A stretch of DNA of 64,000 nt. It comes from Eudorina sp. 2006-703-Eu-15 (Eukaryota > Chlorophyta > Chlorophyceae > Chlamydomonadales > Volvocaceae). Location: contig BDSI01000195.1 in assembly GCA_003117195.1 (NCBI GenBank), positions 102,742 to 166,741 on the forward strand. Direction: 5' to 3'. Numbering within the stretch: the stretch's first letter is position 1; each line of letters starts with the position of its first letter. The notes beneath the pieces were generated by a model. The model made no database searches, had not been told where the DNA came from, and worked only from the letters and a program-made list of their open reading frames with translations. A program made the position numbers and the translations under genes. Below, one piece after another: positions 36,484 through 49,599 of this stretch.

Positions 36484-39400
36484 GGCTGCGCTGCGCTGTG
36501 CTGAGCTTAGCTGAACGGCGGCGGGGCTGAGGTGGCTGCTGCGCTGAGCTGAACGGCGGGGCTGAGGTGGCTGCTGCGCGGAGCTGAAGCAATCAAGGGC
36601 GGTGCTGCAAGACGACGCGGGACCGTGCGAAGGTTGATTCCCCGAGCCCAACCCAGTTACCCAATCCATCCCTGGGCCCGACCCAACGAGCGACCCGGCA
36701 CATACATGATCCCGAGCCCAGCCCATTTAGCCCAATCGTCACCTACCGGATGCGGGATCTCGTGAAGGTGCACAGCATGGGCTTTGGTCTTGGGGATAGG
36801 GTGTAGGGGGATGCGTCAGCCGGTGAGTGAACGTGTTGGCAAACCCGACGGAGCGCTCCTTCCGATGAGCGATCCTGCAAGAAGCGACGCGAGGGCGGGG
36901 TCAGCGTGTATGGTGTGTGGAAAGCTGGCGTGGAAAGCTGGCGAAGCAAAACTTACCTACCAACTTACCAACACCTGGATGGGCTACCACCGCGCCTGCA
37001 AGCAATGAGGAGTAATCACCAAGGGAGTCAGCTCGTGCCATGAGCAAGGGGCCGATTCGCAATCGATCACGAAGCGGCTGACTCATCACCTTGTAGGCGC
37101 GGACTGACCACCGCACCTTGCCAATCGATCCGCAACAGCAGCCACCGCGCCTGCAAGCAATAAGAAGTAACCACCACGGGAGTCAGCTCGTGCCATAACG
37201 CGCGGGCAGATCCGTATTATCGCACAGCCACAACACCGACCTGGCCCATCACCTATCACCATGAGCGGCCCTGCACGCAAGTACGCAAGTAAGGCGGTCA
37301 GACCGCCTATCGTGGAAGGCAGTTGCACAGTGATGTAGATGCCGACGTACCGTCGAGGTAGGTCCGCAGGCGCTCTTCTGGACCAACTAACGTAAGCAGG
37401 CTCCATCTCGCGAGGGGCATCGCAGCACACAAGGAATGGGGCGGGGGGTTAGAAGAGTGACGTGATCAAATCAAGCTCGTGGGTCTACGGCATTGTACGA
37501 AATCAATAGCAAACAACGTGAATGCGTGTGCAAAGGCTGCGCTGCGCTGTGCTGAGCTTAGCTGAACGGCGGGGCTGAGGTGGCTGCTGCGCGGAGCTGA
37601 ACGGCGGGGCTGAGGTGGCTGCTGCGCGGAGCTGAACCAATCAAGGGCGGTGCTGCAAGACGACGCGGGACCGTGCGAAGGATGATTCCCGAGCCCAACC
37701 CAGTTACCCAATCCATCCCTGGGCCCGACACAACGAGCGACCCGGCACATACATGATCCCGAGCCCAGCCCATTTAGCCCAATCGTCACCTACATACCGG
37801 ATGCGGGATCTCGTGAAGGTGCACAGCATGGGCTTTGGTCTTGGGGATAGGATGTAGGGGGATGCGTCAGCCGGTGAGTGAACGTGTTGGCAAACCCGAC
37901 GGAGCGCTCCTTCCGATGAACGATCCTGCAAGAAGCGACGCGAGGGCGGGGTCAGCGTGTATGGTGTGTGGAAAGCTGGCGTGGAAAGCTGGCGAAGCAA
38001 AACTTACCTACCAACTTACCAACACCTGGATGGGCTACCACCGCGCCTGCAAGCAATGAGGAGTAACCACCAAGGGAGTCAGCTCGTGCCATGAGCAAGG
38101 GGCCGATTCGCAATCAATCACGAAGCGGCTGACGCATCACCTTGTAGGCGCGGACTGACCACCGCACCTGGCCAATCAATCCGCAACAGCAGCCACCGCG
38201 CCTGCAAGCAATAAGAAGTAACCACCACGGGAGTCAGCTCGTGCCATAACGCGCGGGCAGATCCGTATTATCGCACAGCCACAACACCGACCTGGCCTAT
38301 CACCTATCACCATGAGCGGTCCTGCACGCAAGTACGCAAGTAAGGCGGTCAGACCGCCTATCGTGGAAGGCAGTTGCACAGTGATGTAGATGCCGACGTA
38401 CCGTCGAGGTAGGTCCGCAGGCGCTCTTCTGGACCAACTAACGTAAGCAGGCTCCATCTCGCGAGGGGCATCGCAGCGCACAAGGAATGGGGCGGGGGGT
38501 TAGAAGAGTGACGTGATCAAATCAAGCTCGTGGGTCTACGGCATTGTACGAAATCAATAGCAAACAACGTGAATGCGTGTGCAAAGGCTGCGCTGCGCTG
38601 TGCTGAGCTTAGCTGAACGGCGGGGCTGAGGTGGCTGCTGCGCGGAGCTGAACGGCGGGGCTGAGGTGGCTGCTGCGCGGAGCTGAACCAATCAAGGGCG
38701 GTGCTGCAAGACGACGCGGGACCGTGCGAAGGATGATTCCCCGAGCCCAACCCAGTTACCCAATCCATCCCTGGGCCCGACACAACGAGCGACCCGGCAC
38801 ATACATGATCCCGAGCCCAGCCCATTTAGCCCAATCGTCACCTACATACCGGATGCGGGATCTCGTGAAGGTGCACAGCATGGGCTTTGGTCTTGGGGAT
38901 AGGATGTAGGGGGATGCGTCAGCCGGTGAGTGAACGTGTTGGCAAACCCGACGGAGCGCTCCTTCCGATGAGCGATCCTGCAAGAAGCGACGCGAGGGCG
39001 GGGTCAGCGTGTATGGTGTGTGGAAAGCTGGCGTGGAAAGCTGGCGAAGCAAAACTTACCTACCAACTTACCAACACCTGGATGGGCTACCACCGCGCCT
39101 GCAAGCAATGAGGAGTAACCACCAAGGGAGTCAGCTCGTGCCATGAGCAAGGGGCCGATTCGCAATCAATCACGAAGCGGCTGACGCATCACCTTGTAGG
39201 CGCGGACTGACCACCGCACCTGGCCAATCAATCCGCAACAGCAGCCACCGCGCCTGCAAGCAATAAGAAGTAACCACCACGGGAGTCAGCTCGTGCCATA
39301 ACGCGCGGGCAGATCCGTATTATCGCACAGCCACAACACCGACCTGGCCTATCACCTATCACCATGAGCGGTCCTGCACGCAAGTACGCAAGTAAGGCGG

Positions 39401-40692
39401 TCAGACCGCCTATCGTGGAAGGCAGTTGCACAGTGATGTAGATGCCGACGTACCGTCGAGGTAGGTCCGCAGGCGCTCTTCTGGACCAACTAACGTAAGC
39501 AGGCTCCATCTCGCGAGGGGCATCGCAGCGCACAAGGAATGGGGCGGGGGGTTAGAAGAGTGACGTGATCAAATCAAGCTCGTGGGTCTACGGCATTGTA
39601 CGAAATCAATAGCAAACAACGTGAATGCGTGTGCAAAGGCTGCGCTGCGCTGTGCTGAGCTTAGCTGAACGGCGGCGGGGCTGAGGTGGCTGCTGCGCGG
39701 AGCTGAACGGCGGGGCTGAGGTGGCTGCTGCGCGGAGCTGAAGCAATCAAGGGCGGTGCTGCAAGACGACGCGGGACCGTGCGAAGGATGATTCCCCGAG
39801 CCCAACCCAGTTACCCAATCCATCCCTGGGCCCGACACAACGAGCGACCCGGCACATACATGATCCCGAGCCCAGCCCATTTAGCCCAATCGTCACCTAC
39901 ATACCGGATGCGGGATCTCGTGAAGGTGCACAGCATGGGCTTTGGTCTTGGGGATAGGATGTAGGGGGATGCGTCAGCCGGTGAGTGAACGTGTTGGCAA
40001 ACCCGACGGAGCGCTCCTTCCGATGAGCGATCCTGCAAGAAGCGACGCGAGGGCGGGGTCAGCGTGTATGGTGTGTGGAAAGCTGGCGTGGTAAGCTGGC
40101 GAAGCAAAACTTACCTACCAACTTACCAACACCTGGATGGGCTACCACCGCGCCTGCAAGCAATGAGGAGTAACCACCAAGGGAGTCAGCTCGTGCCATG
40201 AGCAAGGGGCCGATTCGCAATCAATCACGAAGCGGCTGACGCATCACCTTGTAGGCGCGGACTGACCACCGCACCTGGCCAATCAATCCGCAACAGCAGC
40301 CACCGCGCCTGCAAGCAATAAGAAGTAACCACCACGGGAGTCAGCTCGTGCCATAACGCGCGGGCAGATCCGTATTATCGCACAGCCACAACACCGACCT
40401 GGCCTATCACCTATCACCATGAGCGGTCCTGCACGCAAGTACGCAAGTAAGGCGGTCAGACCACCTATCGTGGAAGGCAGTTGCACAGTGATGTAGATGC
40501 CGACGTACCGTCGAGGTAGGTCCGCAGGCGCTCTTCTGGACCAACTAACGTAAGCAGGCTCCATCTCGCGAGGGGCATCGCAGCGCACAAGGAATGGGGC
40601 GGGGGGTTAGAAGAGTGACGTGATCAAATCAAGCTCGTGGGTCTACGGCATTGTACGAAATCAATAGCAAACAACGTGAATGCGTGTGCAAA
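36484..40692. repeat. 4-monomer higher-order repeat, second copy
   Basis: Carries the same diagnostic variants at 36,542, 37,424 and 37,917. It differs from the first copy by only a few single-base indels, for example one C fewer at 37,687 and one G more near 36,793. Confidence 0.85.
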
Positions 40693-43600
40693 GGCTGCGC
40701 TGCGCTGTGCTGAGCTTAGCTGAACGGCGGGGCTGAGGTGGCTGCTGCGCGGAGCTGAACGGCGGGGCTGAGGTGGCTGCTGCGCGGAGCTGAAGCAATC
40801 AAGGGCGGTGCTGCAAGACGACGCGGGACCGTGCGAAGGATGATTCCCCGAGCCCAACCCAGTTACCCAATCCATCCCTGGGCCCGACACAACGAGCGAC
40901 CCGGCACATACATGATCCCGAGCCCAGCCCATTTAGCCCAATCGTCACCTACATACCGGATGCGGGATCTCGTGAAGGTGCACAGCATGGGCTTTGGTCT
41001 TGGGGATAGGATGTAGGGGGATGCGTCAGCCGGTGAGTGAACGTGTTGGCAAACCCGACGGAGCGCTCCTTCCGATGAGCGATCCTGCAAGAAGCGACGC
41101 GAGGGCGGGGTCAGCGTGTATGGTGTGTGGAAAGCTGGCGTGGTAAGCTGGCGAAGCAAAACTTACCTACCAACTTACCAACACCTGGATGGGCTACCAC
41201 CGCGCCTGCAAGCAATGAGGAGTAACCACCAAGGGAGTCAGCTCGTGCCATGAGCAAGGGGCCGATTCGCAATCAATCACGAAGCGGCTGACGCATCACC
41301 TTGTAGGCGCGGACTGACCACCGCACCTGGCCAATCAATCCGCAACAGCAGCCACCGCGCCTGCAAGCAATAAGAAGTAACCACCACGGGAGTCAGCTCG
41401 TGCCATAACGCGCGGGCAGATCCGTATTATCGCACAGCCACAACACCGACCTGGCCTATCACCTATCACCATGAGCGGTCCTGCACGCAAGTACGCAAGT
41501 AAGGCGGTCAGACCACCTATCGTGGAAGGCAGTTGCACAGTGATGTAGATGCCGACGTACCGTCGAGGTAGGTCCGCAGGCGCTCTTCTGGACCAACTAA
41601 CGTAAGCAGGCTCCATCTCGCGAGGGGCATCGCAGCGCACAAGGAATGGGGCGGGGTGTTAGAAGAGTGACGTGATCAAATCAAGCTCGTGGGTCTACGG
41701 CATTGTACGAAATCAATAGCAAACAACGTGAATGCGTGTGCAAAGGCTGCGCTGCGCTGTGCTGAGCTTAGCTGAACGGCGGGGCTGAGGTGGCTGCTGC
41801 GCGGAGCTGAACGGCGGGGCTGAGGTGGCTGCTGCGCGGAGCTGAAGCAATCAAGGGCGGTGCTGCAAGACGACGCGGGACCGTGCGAAGGATGATTCCC
41901 CGAGCCCAACCCAGTTACCCAATCCATCCCTGGGCCCGACACAACGAGCGACCCGGCACATACATGATCCCGAGCCCAGCCCATTTAGCCCAATCGTCAC
42001 CTACATACCGGATGCGGGATCTCGTGAAGGTGCACAGCATGGGCTTTGGTCTTGGGGATAGGATGTAGGGGGATGCGTCAGCCGGTGAGTGAACGTGTTG
42101 GCAAACCCGACGGAGCGCTCCTTCCGATGAGCGATCCTGCAAGAAGCGACGCGAGGGCGGGGTCAGCGTGTATGGTGTGTGGAAAGCTGGCGTGGTAAGC
42201 TGGCGAAGCAAAACTTACCTACCAACTTACCAACACCTGGATGGGCTACCACCGCGCCTGCAAGCAATGAGGAGTAACCACCAAGGGAGTCAGCTCGTGC
42301 CATGAGCAAGGGGCCGATTCGCAATCAATCACGAAGCGGCTGACGCATCACCTTGTAGGCGCGGACTGACCACCGCACCTGGCCAATCAATCCGCAACAG
42401 CAGCCACCGCGCCTGCAAGCAATAAGAAGTAACCACCACGGGAGTCAGCTCGTGCCATAACGCGCGGGCAGATCCGTATTATCGCACAGCCACAACACCG
42501 ACCTGGCCTATCACCTATCACCATGAGCGGTCCTGCACGCAAGTACGCAAGTAAGGCGGTCAGACCACCTATCGTGGAAGGCAGTTGCACAGTGATGTAG
42601 ATGCCGACGTACCGTCGAGGTAGGTCCGCAGGCGCTCTTCTGGACCAACTAACGTAAGCAGGCTCCATCTCGCGAGGGGCATCGCAGCGCACAAGGAATG
42701 GGGCGGGGGGTTAGAAGAGTGACGTGATCAAATCAAGCTCGTGGGTCTACGGCATTGTACGAAATCAATAGCAAACAACGTGAATGCGTGTGCAAAGGCT
42801 GCGCTGCGCTGTGCTGAGCTTAGCTGAACGGCGGCGGGCTGAGGTGGCTGCTGCGCGGAGCTGAACGGCGGGGCTGAGGTGGCTGCTGCGCGGAGCTGAA
42901 GCAATCAAGGGCGGTGCTGCAAGACGACGCGGGACCGTGCGAAGGATGATTCCCCGAGCCCAACCCAGTTACCCAATCCATCCCTGGGCCCGACACAACG
43001 AGCGACCCGGCACATACATGATCCCGAGCCCAGCCCATTTAGCCCAATCGTCACCTACATACCGGATGCGGGATCTCGTGAAGGTGCACAGCATGGGCTT
43101 TGGTCTTGGGGATAGGATGTAGGGGGATGCGTCAGCCGGTGAGTGAACGTGTTGGCAAACCCGACGGAGCGCTCCTTCCGATGAGCGATCCTGCAAGAAG
43201 CGACGCGAGGGCGGGGTCAGCGTGTATGGTGTGTGGAAAGCTGGCGTGGTAAGCTGGCGAAGCAAAACTTACCTACCAACTTACCAACACCTGGATGGGC
43301 TACCACCGCGCCTGCAAGCAATGAGGAGTAACCACCAAGGGAGTCAGCTCGTGCCATGAGCAAGGGGCCGATTCGCAATCGATCACGAAGCGGCTGACGC
43401 ATCACCTTGTAGGCGCGGACTGACCACCGCACCTGGCCAATCAATCCGCAACAGCAGCCACCGCGCCTGCAAGCAATAAGAAGTAACCACCACGGGAGTC
43501 AGCTCGTGCCATAACGCGCGGGCAGATCCGTATTATCGCACAGCCACAACACCGACCTGGCCTATCACCTATCACCATGAGCGGTCCTGCACGCAAGTAC

Positions 43601-45105
43601 GCAAGTAAGGCGGTCAGACCACCTATCGTGGAAGGCAGTTGCACAGTGATGTAGATGCCGACGTACCGTCGAGGTAGGTCCGCAGGCGCTCTTCTGGACC
43701 AACTAACGTAAGCAGGCTCCATCTCGCGAGGGGCATCGCAGCGCACAAGGAATGGGGCGGGGGGTTAGAAGAGTGACGTGATCAAATCAAGCTCGTGGGT
43801 CTACGGCATTGTACGAAATCAATAGCAAACAACGTGAATGCGTGTGCAAAGGCTGCGCTGCGCTGTGCTGAGCTTAGCTGAACGGCGGGGCTGAGGTGGC
43901 TGCTGCGCGGAGCTGAACGGCGGGGCTGAGGTGGCTGCTGCGCGGAGCTGAAGCAATCAAGGGCGGTGCTGCAAGACGACGCGGGACCGTGCGAAGGATG
44001 ATTCCCCGAGCCCAACCCAGTTACCCAATCCATCCCTGGGCCCGACACAACGAGCGACCCGGCACATACATGATCCCGAGCCCAGCCCATTTAGCCCAAT
44101 CGTCACCTACATACCGGATGCGGGATCTCGTGAAGGTGCACAGCATGGGCTTTGGTCTTGGGGATAGGATGTAGGGGGATGCGTCAGCCGGTGAGTGAAC
44201 GTGTTGGCAAACCCGACGGAGCGCTCCTTCCGATGAGCGATCCTGCAAGAAGCGACGCGAGGGCGGGGTCAGCGTGTATGGTGTGTGGAAAGCTGGCGTG
44301 GTAAGCTGGCGAAGCAAAACTTACCTACCAACTTACCAACACCTGGATGGGCTACCACCGCGCCTGCAAGCAATGAGGAGTAACCACCAAGGGAGTCAGC
44401 TCGTGCCATGAGCAAGGGGCCGATTCGCAATCGATCACGAAGCGGCTGACGCATCACCTTGTAGGCGCGGACTGACCACCGCACCTGGCCAATCAATCCG
44501 CAACAGCAGCCACCGCGCCTGCAAGCAATAAGAAGTAACCACCACGGGAGTCAGCTCGTGCCATAACGCGCGGGCAGATCCGTATTATCGCACAGCCACA
44601 ACACCGACCTGGCCTATCACCTATCACCATGAGCGGTCCTGCACGCAAGTACGCAAGTAAGGCGGTCAGACCACCTATCGTGGAAGGCAGTTGCACAGTG
44701 ATGTAGATGCCGACGTACCGTCGAGGTAGGTCCGCAGGCGCTCTTCTGGACCAACTAACGTAAGCAGGCTCCATCTCGCGAGGGGCATCGCAGCGCACAA
44801 GGAATGGGGCGGGGGGTTAGAAGAGTGACGTGATCAAATCAAGCTCGTGGGTCTACGGCATTGTACGAAATCAATAGCAAACAACGTGAATGCGTGTGCA
44901 AAGGCTGCGCTGCGCTGTGCTGAGCTTAGCTGAACGGCGGGGCTGAGGTGGCTGCTGCGCGGAGCTGAACGGCGGGGCTGAGGTGGCTGCTGCGCGGAGC
45001 TGAACCAATCAAGGGCGGTGCTGCAAGACGACGCGGGACCGTGCGAAGGATGATTCCCCGAGCCCAACCCAGTTACCCAATCCATCCCTGGGCCCGACAC
45101 AACGA

Positions 45106-45206
45106 ACGGCCCCGCGCATGATCCCTCCCTCCGCTCAACCCAACGAACGGCCCCGCGCATGATCCCTCCCGCCCTCCGCTCAACTCAACCAACGGCCCCG
45201 CGCATG
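45106..45206. repeat. 41 bp repeats ending array 3 (3 copies)
   Basis: Three copies, matching the edge of array 1 closely. Confidence 0.85.
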
Positions 45207-47627
45207 ATGATCCCGAGGGAACAGATCCCTATCGTCACCTACCGGATGCGGGATCTCGTGACGGCAAAGGCGCATTCCGTCGACGGCGGTCTTCGACACA
45301 TTTTCACGGTTCTTGTTGAGGAAGCTTCGCTGGTCACTCGGGTCTGTGTGTGCGGGGAAGGAAAAGCGCGGCGGGATAAGAGGTTGACGATAAGAGGTAC
45401 TTCGAAGCGCAATGTGATCCCAGGTCAGTGCGCAAACCATTTCCACGCCCAGAAACATCAACACAGTCAGCAGGCATACATGCCAAGCATGTTGCGGTCG
45501 GACGCACGTTGGTCACAATGGTCACGCCCCGTTATTGCACCAAAACGAGCTTTAAGTAACAGTCCAATAGAACGTAATCCGCAAGCCAGCACTCACGTAA
45601 GGTTTACAGCGGCGCTTGCAACTTCGCTGTCGACAGGAACCTGACCTTGATTATTCTTTGTGACATTTCTGCAGCAACATATAATAAATGTATAGTCAAG
45701 AATCTAAAAGAGCGGCGATTCCGGCATGGCAAGGGAGCATCGACTTTGGGCTGTACCGTAAGCACTGGCGACCAGCAAACGCGTCTTGCAGACGATGAGC
45801 TCCCCTTGGACGTTGAGGCTGTTCGGCTGCGACCGAGTTAGCAGGGCTGCAACGCTCCGGGACAGTGAAAGGACAGGACTCCTAACCTTCAGCGCGATTG
45901 CAGTAAGAAAATGCTGTTCCTGCTTTGATACAGCTGCTTGATGAGAAGAAGGTGAGTTGCCGGTTTATATGGAATTAATGGCCTAGAAGTCGTACAACAT
46001 GGCAAGTTCACTACTGCTGCTTTGTACATGCTTCAGGCATTGGATCTTGGTGCACAAGCCTGAGGCGGTGCTGATCAGACGGCGAAAGGTATCGTGACAA
46101 GGACCAGCTGGCTGGCCATCGTCCCTAAAACCGAAGAAAAGTTCCGAGCGACGCCTCGGTCGTGGCCGGCCAGTTCTGATTCTCATTGTGATGACGTTCA
46201 GTCACATTGCGCGAGAAGTTTGCGGAGCTCCGCTGGAGGTAGTGGCTGCAATTACTGCAAAGCGCTCTACCAGCCCTGTCGACTACCGAAGTTATGTTCG
46301 TATGGTATTTCAGTTGCATCGCTACATCCGTGCAATATGCGCTGTGAGCCTTGCATGGCACCCTTCCGCGGTGGGATGGACGATGGTGTCGGGCATGCAA
46401 GCCGCCGCTAGGTGAATGGCAATTCGCGAACTTCGAATGCCCAGACAAGGTCGTAAGAGAATCTTTCTGTGGAATCCGGAGTTCATTTTGGCGAATTTGT
46501 GTCGAGGTGTCACATGCTACATATATACGTCTGGGCCGACAATTGGCCGGGACACAGCACAGCACGGCGCCTCCGCGCGCGTCTTACAAATAAACTAGGC
46601 TGCTCTAACTGGTCGTCCGACGCCGCGCGGGTACACCCCCGCACCTCCCACACTGAGAGGGGCAGGGAGGGGTGGCCCCCCACACGGCTTGATCCTGCCA
46701 CGACACACCAGTTCGAAGCCTGCTCACCAACTCTACAAACACCAATTGGACACCTGCCAAAGAGCTGCGCAGGACTACTGAAAGCCCACTACGCCGACTA
46801 CACAACTACCAAAAGCGCGAACGAACCTGCTACGGTAGCCAGCGCCTTCCCCTCCCCCCCAGGAATGGGAGGCGCACTAAACTACCCACCACACACCACG
46901 CCACCAGCAATCGCCACCGCGACAACCCGGAAGGTGAACAGAATGTGGGGGGAAACGTCCGAGACTGCGCGCGACGTGGACGTTCGCGGGCCCCCAGGCC
47001 CAAAGGGCAGCGCCCTCTCCCGCTCGCCCAGTCCCACGAGGGTAGGCCGTCCCGCGGTCTGATCCCCTCGGGTCCCTCCCCGGGACCCGGAGGGCGCGAC
47101 ACACACCCTCACCCATCCCGCTACATGGCTTCGACCACCCGGAAACGAGCCTACACCGCCGACAGCGCACATGTACCGTAGTACCGTAGTACCGTTACAG
47201 TGTGGATAGGCTTCTGGGCCCTGTCTAAGGGTTTATGTCGCAGTTTTATATGATGCTATAGGACACCTTCAACCATCATCACACCGAACCTACGCCATAC
47301 GAACCGAGGGTCCAAGGCGGTTGATCCTGCCAACTAAGGATCCCACCTCATCCATTCACCCGCACATCCGTAGAGACAGAGGGTTCAGCAATCGCCACCG
47401 ATCTAGCGTGCGAATCTCAATCCATCAACTGTGATCTCAACTCCACATCTCAGCAGCTAGCCATAATCTCATGCTCCCGAACAATGTCGGGGTCCACCCT
47501 GGGACTCGAACCCAGGACCTTAAACCGCCTAACCGCGGTAGTGTCACCTGACCGCACATGTGAAAACACTGCATGGGACCGCCAGCGGCCATGCTGTTGA
47601 ATGTCGTCCTTGCTGGCGCCGGCGTTA
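45207..47627. repeat. Composite tandem unit, copy 3 (truncated)
   Basis: Only the first 2.4 kb of the unit is present: low-GC segment, GC-rich segment, the SINE-like insertion and the first 75 bases of the recombinase relic. Identity to copy 1 ends at about 47,627, inside the Ala-rich codons of the relic, where unrelated sequence begins. This is the right edge of the composite array. Confidence 0.9.
47175..47552 (-). mobile_element. SINE-like element (copy 3)
   Basis: The same insertion as in copy 1, at the same site, with the CGCACATGT repeats at 47,166-47,174 and 47,553-47,561. It is 378 bp, about nine bases longer than copy 1 near its tail. The T-arm lies at 47,499-47,515. Sharing the same site shows that it was amplified with the composite unit rather than inserted anew. 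Confidence 0.65.
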
Positions 47628-48600
47628 ACGGGTGGAATCCGCTTTGCCCCAGGCCACACCCCCAAAGCACGTAGTACTGGGGCGGGTGGGAGGGGGGCGG
47701 GGGCAGGCTCCCGCCGGCCGCGCGCATCCCCCCCTCTTTACCTCACCCTACCTGGCCCCACCGCCTCATCTGGCGCTGTAGGAAGCCCGGGAAAGGGGCG
47801 AGAGGGCTGTGCAGGGTTGGGGCCGTAGCTCAGATCCGCCGGGGGCCCCCTTGGGTGGGGTTGAGCGAGTTGCGTCCGTGAGCGCTGGCGGCCAAGACAC
47901 CAGGTGCGCGTCGTCAGCATTGCACAAGCCCCACAATCCAGGCTGCCTGATTGCATCGGCCTCGGCTGCATGCGGGGCCAGGGGTCCGTGCAAGGGCGCA
48001 AAGCCATCATCGCAAACACGGCCCGCACGAGAGGCCATGGACCAAGCAAGGACGGGACGCGCACGTCGTCGACGCGCTGACGTAGGCCGCACAACTATGC
48101 AGCTGCACCTGCGCCCTCCCCCCCGCAGTTGGATCGCCCCGTCTCACACCACTCACACGGTCCTGCTGGCCAAGGCGTGTCTGCGACCCTTCCGACAGGG
48201 CCTGACTGCAGGTACGGCCAGTGTGGCGAGACCTGACCTCTTGGAAGGGGCGGACCGAAGGGGTCAAAGTGGGTCTGGAAAAGGGTTGTGCAAACAGTGC
48301 ACGGCGATGATACCGCGGGTCCCCGTCTAGTCCACGTTGTTTGTGGTGGTGAAAACCACCGGTTGAGCACTGACGCCCATCCAGCCTGCCAGTCCACAGT
48401 TCTGGCCTAGCAAGATGCCGCCGCACACCCTTGCTGATCGGACGCATGAGCTGAGCGGACTGGCCAACATTGGAGAGACCCTGCCGGAAGCACGGTCGCG
48501 AGCAGCTCGGCGGGCGGCGCATACACGGATGCTGAGCTGCATTCCTTGTTTGCGCTGCGCTGAGCTGCATCCGCTTTAGCTCGTCAGGAGTTGGGTCCGC
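47553..48600 (-). pseudogene. Tyrosine recombinase relic, split and diverged (right edge)
   Basis: The C-terminal tip (GASKDDIQQHGRWRS) is at 47,553-47,627. About 627 bases of unrelated DNA follow. The next part of the relic resumes at 48,255-48,410 with near identity to copy 1 (13,083-13,235) and then continues to about 48,470 with clear divergence. The right-hand piece may therefore come from an older paralogous copy to which the composite array became joined. Confidence 0.45.
47628..48254. other. Unrelated insert within the recombinase relic
   Basis: The stretch is absent from copies 0-2, where only about 80 bases lie between the same flanks. It is GC-rich, with overlapping low-complexity frames on both strands and no recognised domain. 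No clear target-site duplication was seen at its ends. Its replacement of part of the relic suggests a recombination junction rather than a clean transposition. Confidence 0.5.
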
Positions 48601-49599
48601 TGGAGGAGTCCTCTCTCCCACCGCGGGTGTACGGGCAGCAGGGACGTGAGCCCCGAGATGGTCCGCCTGTTGGTGGTGAGATGGTGAGACCATGTCGCCA
48701 AGAGTGAGGCCAAATGTTGGGATGATGTGGTGTTCCTCCGGTAGCAGTTACTACACGGATTCAAATCCCGGGAACGCGGAGTGTTGGATGGCATGCTGTT
48801 GAGGGCGACCGGTAGCTTAACGGACCGCCCGGGTGCAACGAAGCGGCACTCTCCGTAGGAAGGAGGTTGGAGAGGCCAGAGACTTGTAGCGCCAGAGGGA
48901 TATGGACGCTTTACTTCACGCTTTGCAATCGTTGCAGAAGTTGAGGCCTTCCCGAAATCGCAATTCCGGGTTTGCTGACGTCTGGTGAGATGGTAATTGC
49001 GGTGGCTGGTTTTCGGGAAATAAATCTCTCGCATCTTCGGGGATCTGGAAACAACGAATGTGCCCGCAAGCTGGCAGCATGCACCGCATGGCACGTCGCA
49101 CGTGAGCGCACCGACATTTCGTCATCGTAATGTGCGGCGCCGCCCTGCATCTTATTGGAAGTTATCCTGCAAGCTGGCTTGGATAGACTGGCTTGTGTAC
49201 TTTGTCTTTGTTTCTGAGGCGCCGAAGAAACAGTTGTATTTACTCGTACAACTCCGGACGCTTTGGGGACATTCCCTCCAACACGATGCGATCGTGAGCT
49301 TGATTCTCCGAGACATCAGACAGAATAACTTCGGAGTGGTCTGTGTAGTTAACGTACAAAAACGAAAGTTGACGGCAGCAACAGTAGCCTACTATTTCAC
49401 CGTCGCGCCAGCGCACACCCTTACCCCACTTTTTCAGCCAGTCATACTGCCCCATGTAGTTCGCACGTAGTACTGCGAATTAAAACGTTTACGGGGTATT
49501 GGAAACCTTTTTCCCTGTGGTCATCGCGCAGCCCCGTTAGAACTGGTCGCGTCACAGCTGCAGCTTGGAAGAGCGACATAACATAGAAAAACGGGAGTT
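48600..49599. other. Upstream region of the CSK gene, lower GC, no gene seen
   Basis: About 1 kb of single-copy, lower-GC DNA between the repeat domain and the first coding exon. A 172-codon minus-strand frame (48,576-49,094) has no recognisable domain and overlaps the recombinase relic edge, so I do not call it. The promoter and 5' leader of the downstream gene probably lie here, but I see no clear TATA box or other element. Confidence 0.4.

Larger units (their letters stand above)
32275..45105. repeat. Satellite array 3 (about 12.2 monomers)
   Basis: Landmarks repeat every 1,052 bases or so from about 33,125 to 44,700. The array begins mid-monomer at GCTGCGCTGCGCTGTGC, fused directly to the complex segment. 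The right-hand monomers (40,693-45,105) are nearly identical to each other. Confidence 0.95.
26073..45206. repeat. Composite tandem unit, copy 2
   Basis: This copy is 19.13 kb long, longer than copy 1 because its satellite array is larger. It lacks the SINE-like insertion (empty site at 28,034-28,042). It also lacks about 1 kb between the complex segment and the array, including the second minisatellite: at 32,275 the complex segment is joined directly to the middle of a satellite monomer. The low-GC segment differs from copies 1 and 3 by only a few substitutions (for example C for T in the EcoRII-free stretch near 26,182). Confidence 0.92.

Noticed and set aside
5670..45160. Dozens of 60-120 codon open frames recurring once per satellite monomer on the minus strand
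   Set aside because: They recur only because the monomers are nearly identical; 1-2 base indels break them in several monomers (for example 22,415 and 42,835), and no domain is recognisable.
48750..48800. tRNA-like GGATTCAAATCC near 48,765
   Set aside because: The stem does not extend and no cloverleaf can be folded around it.
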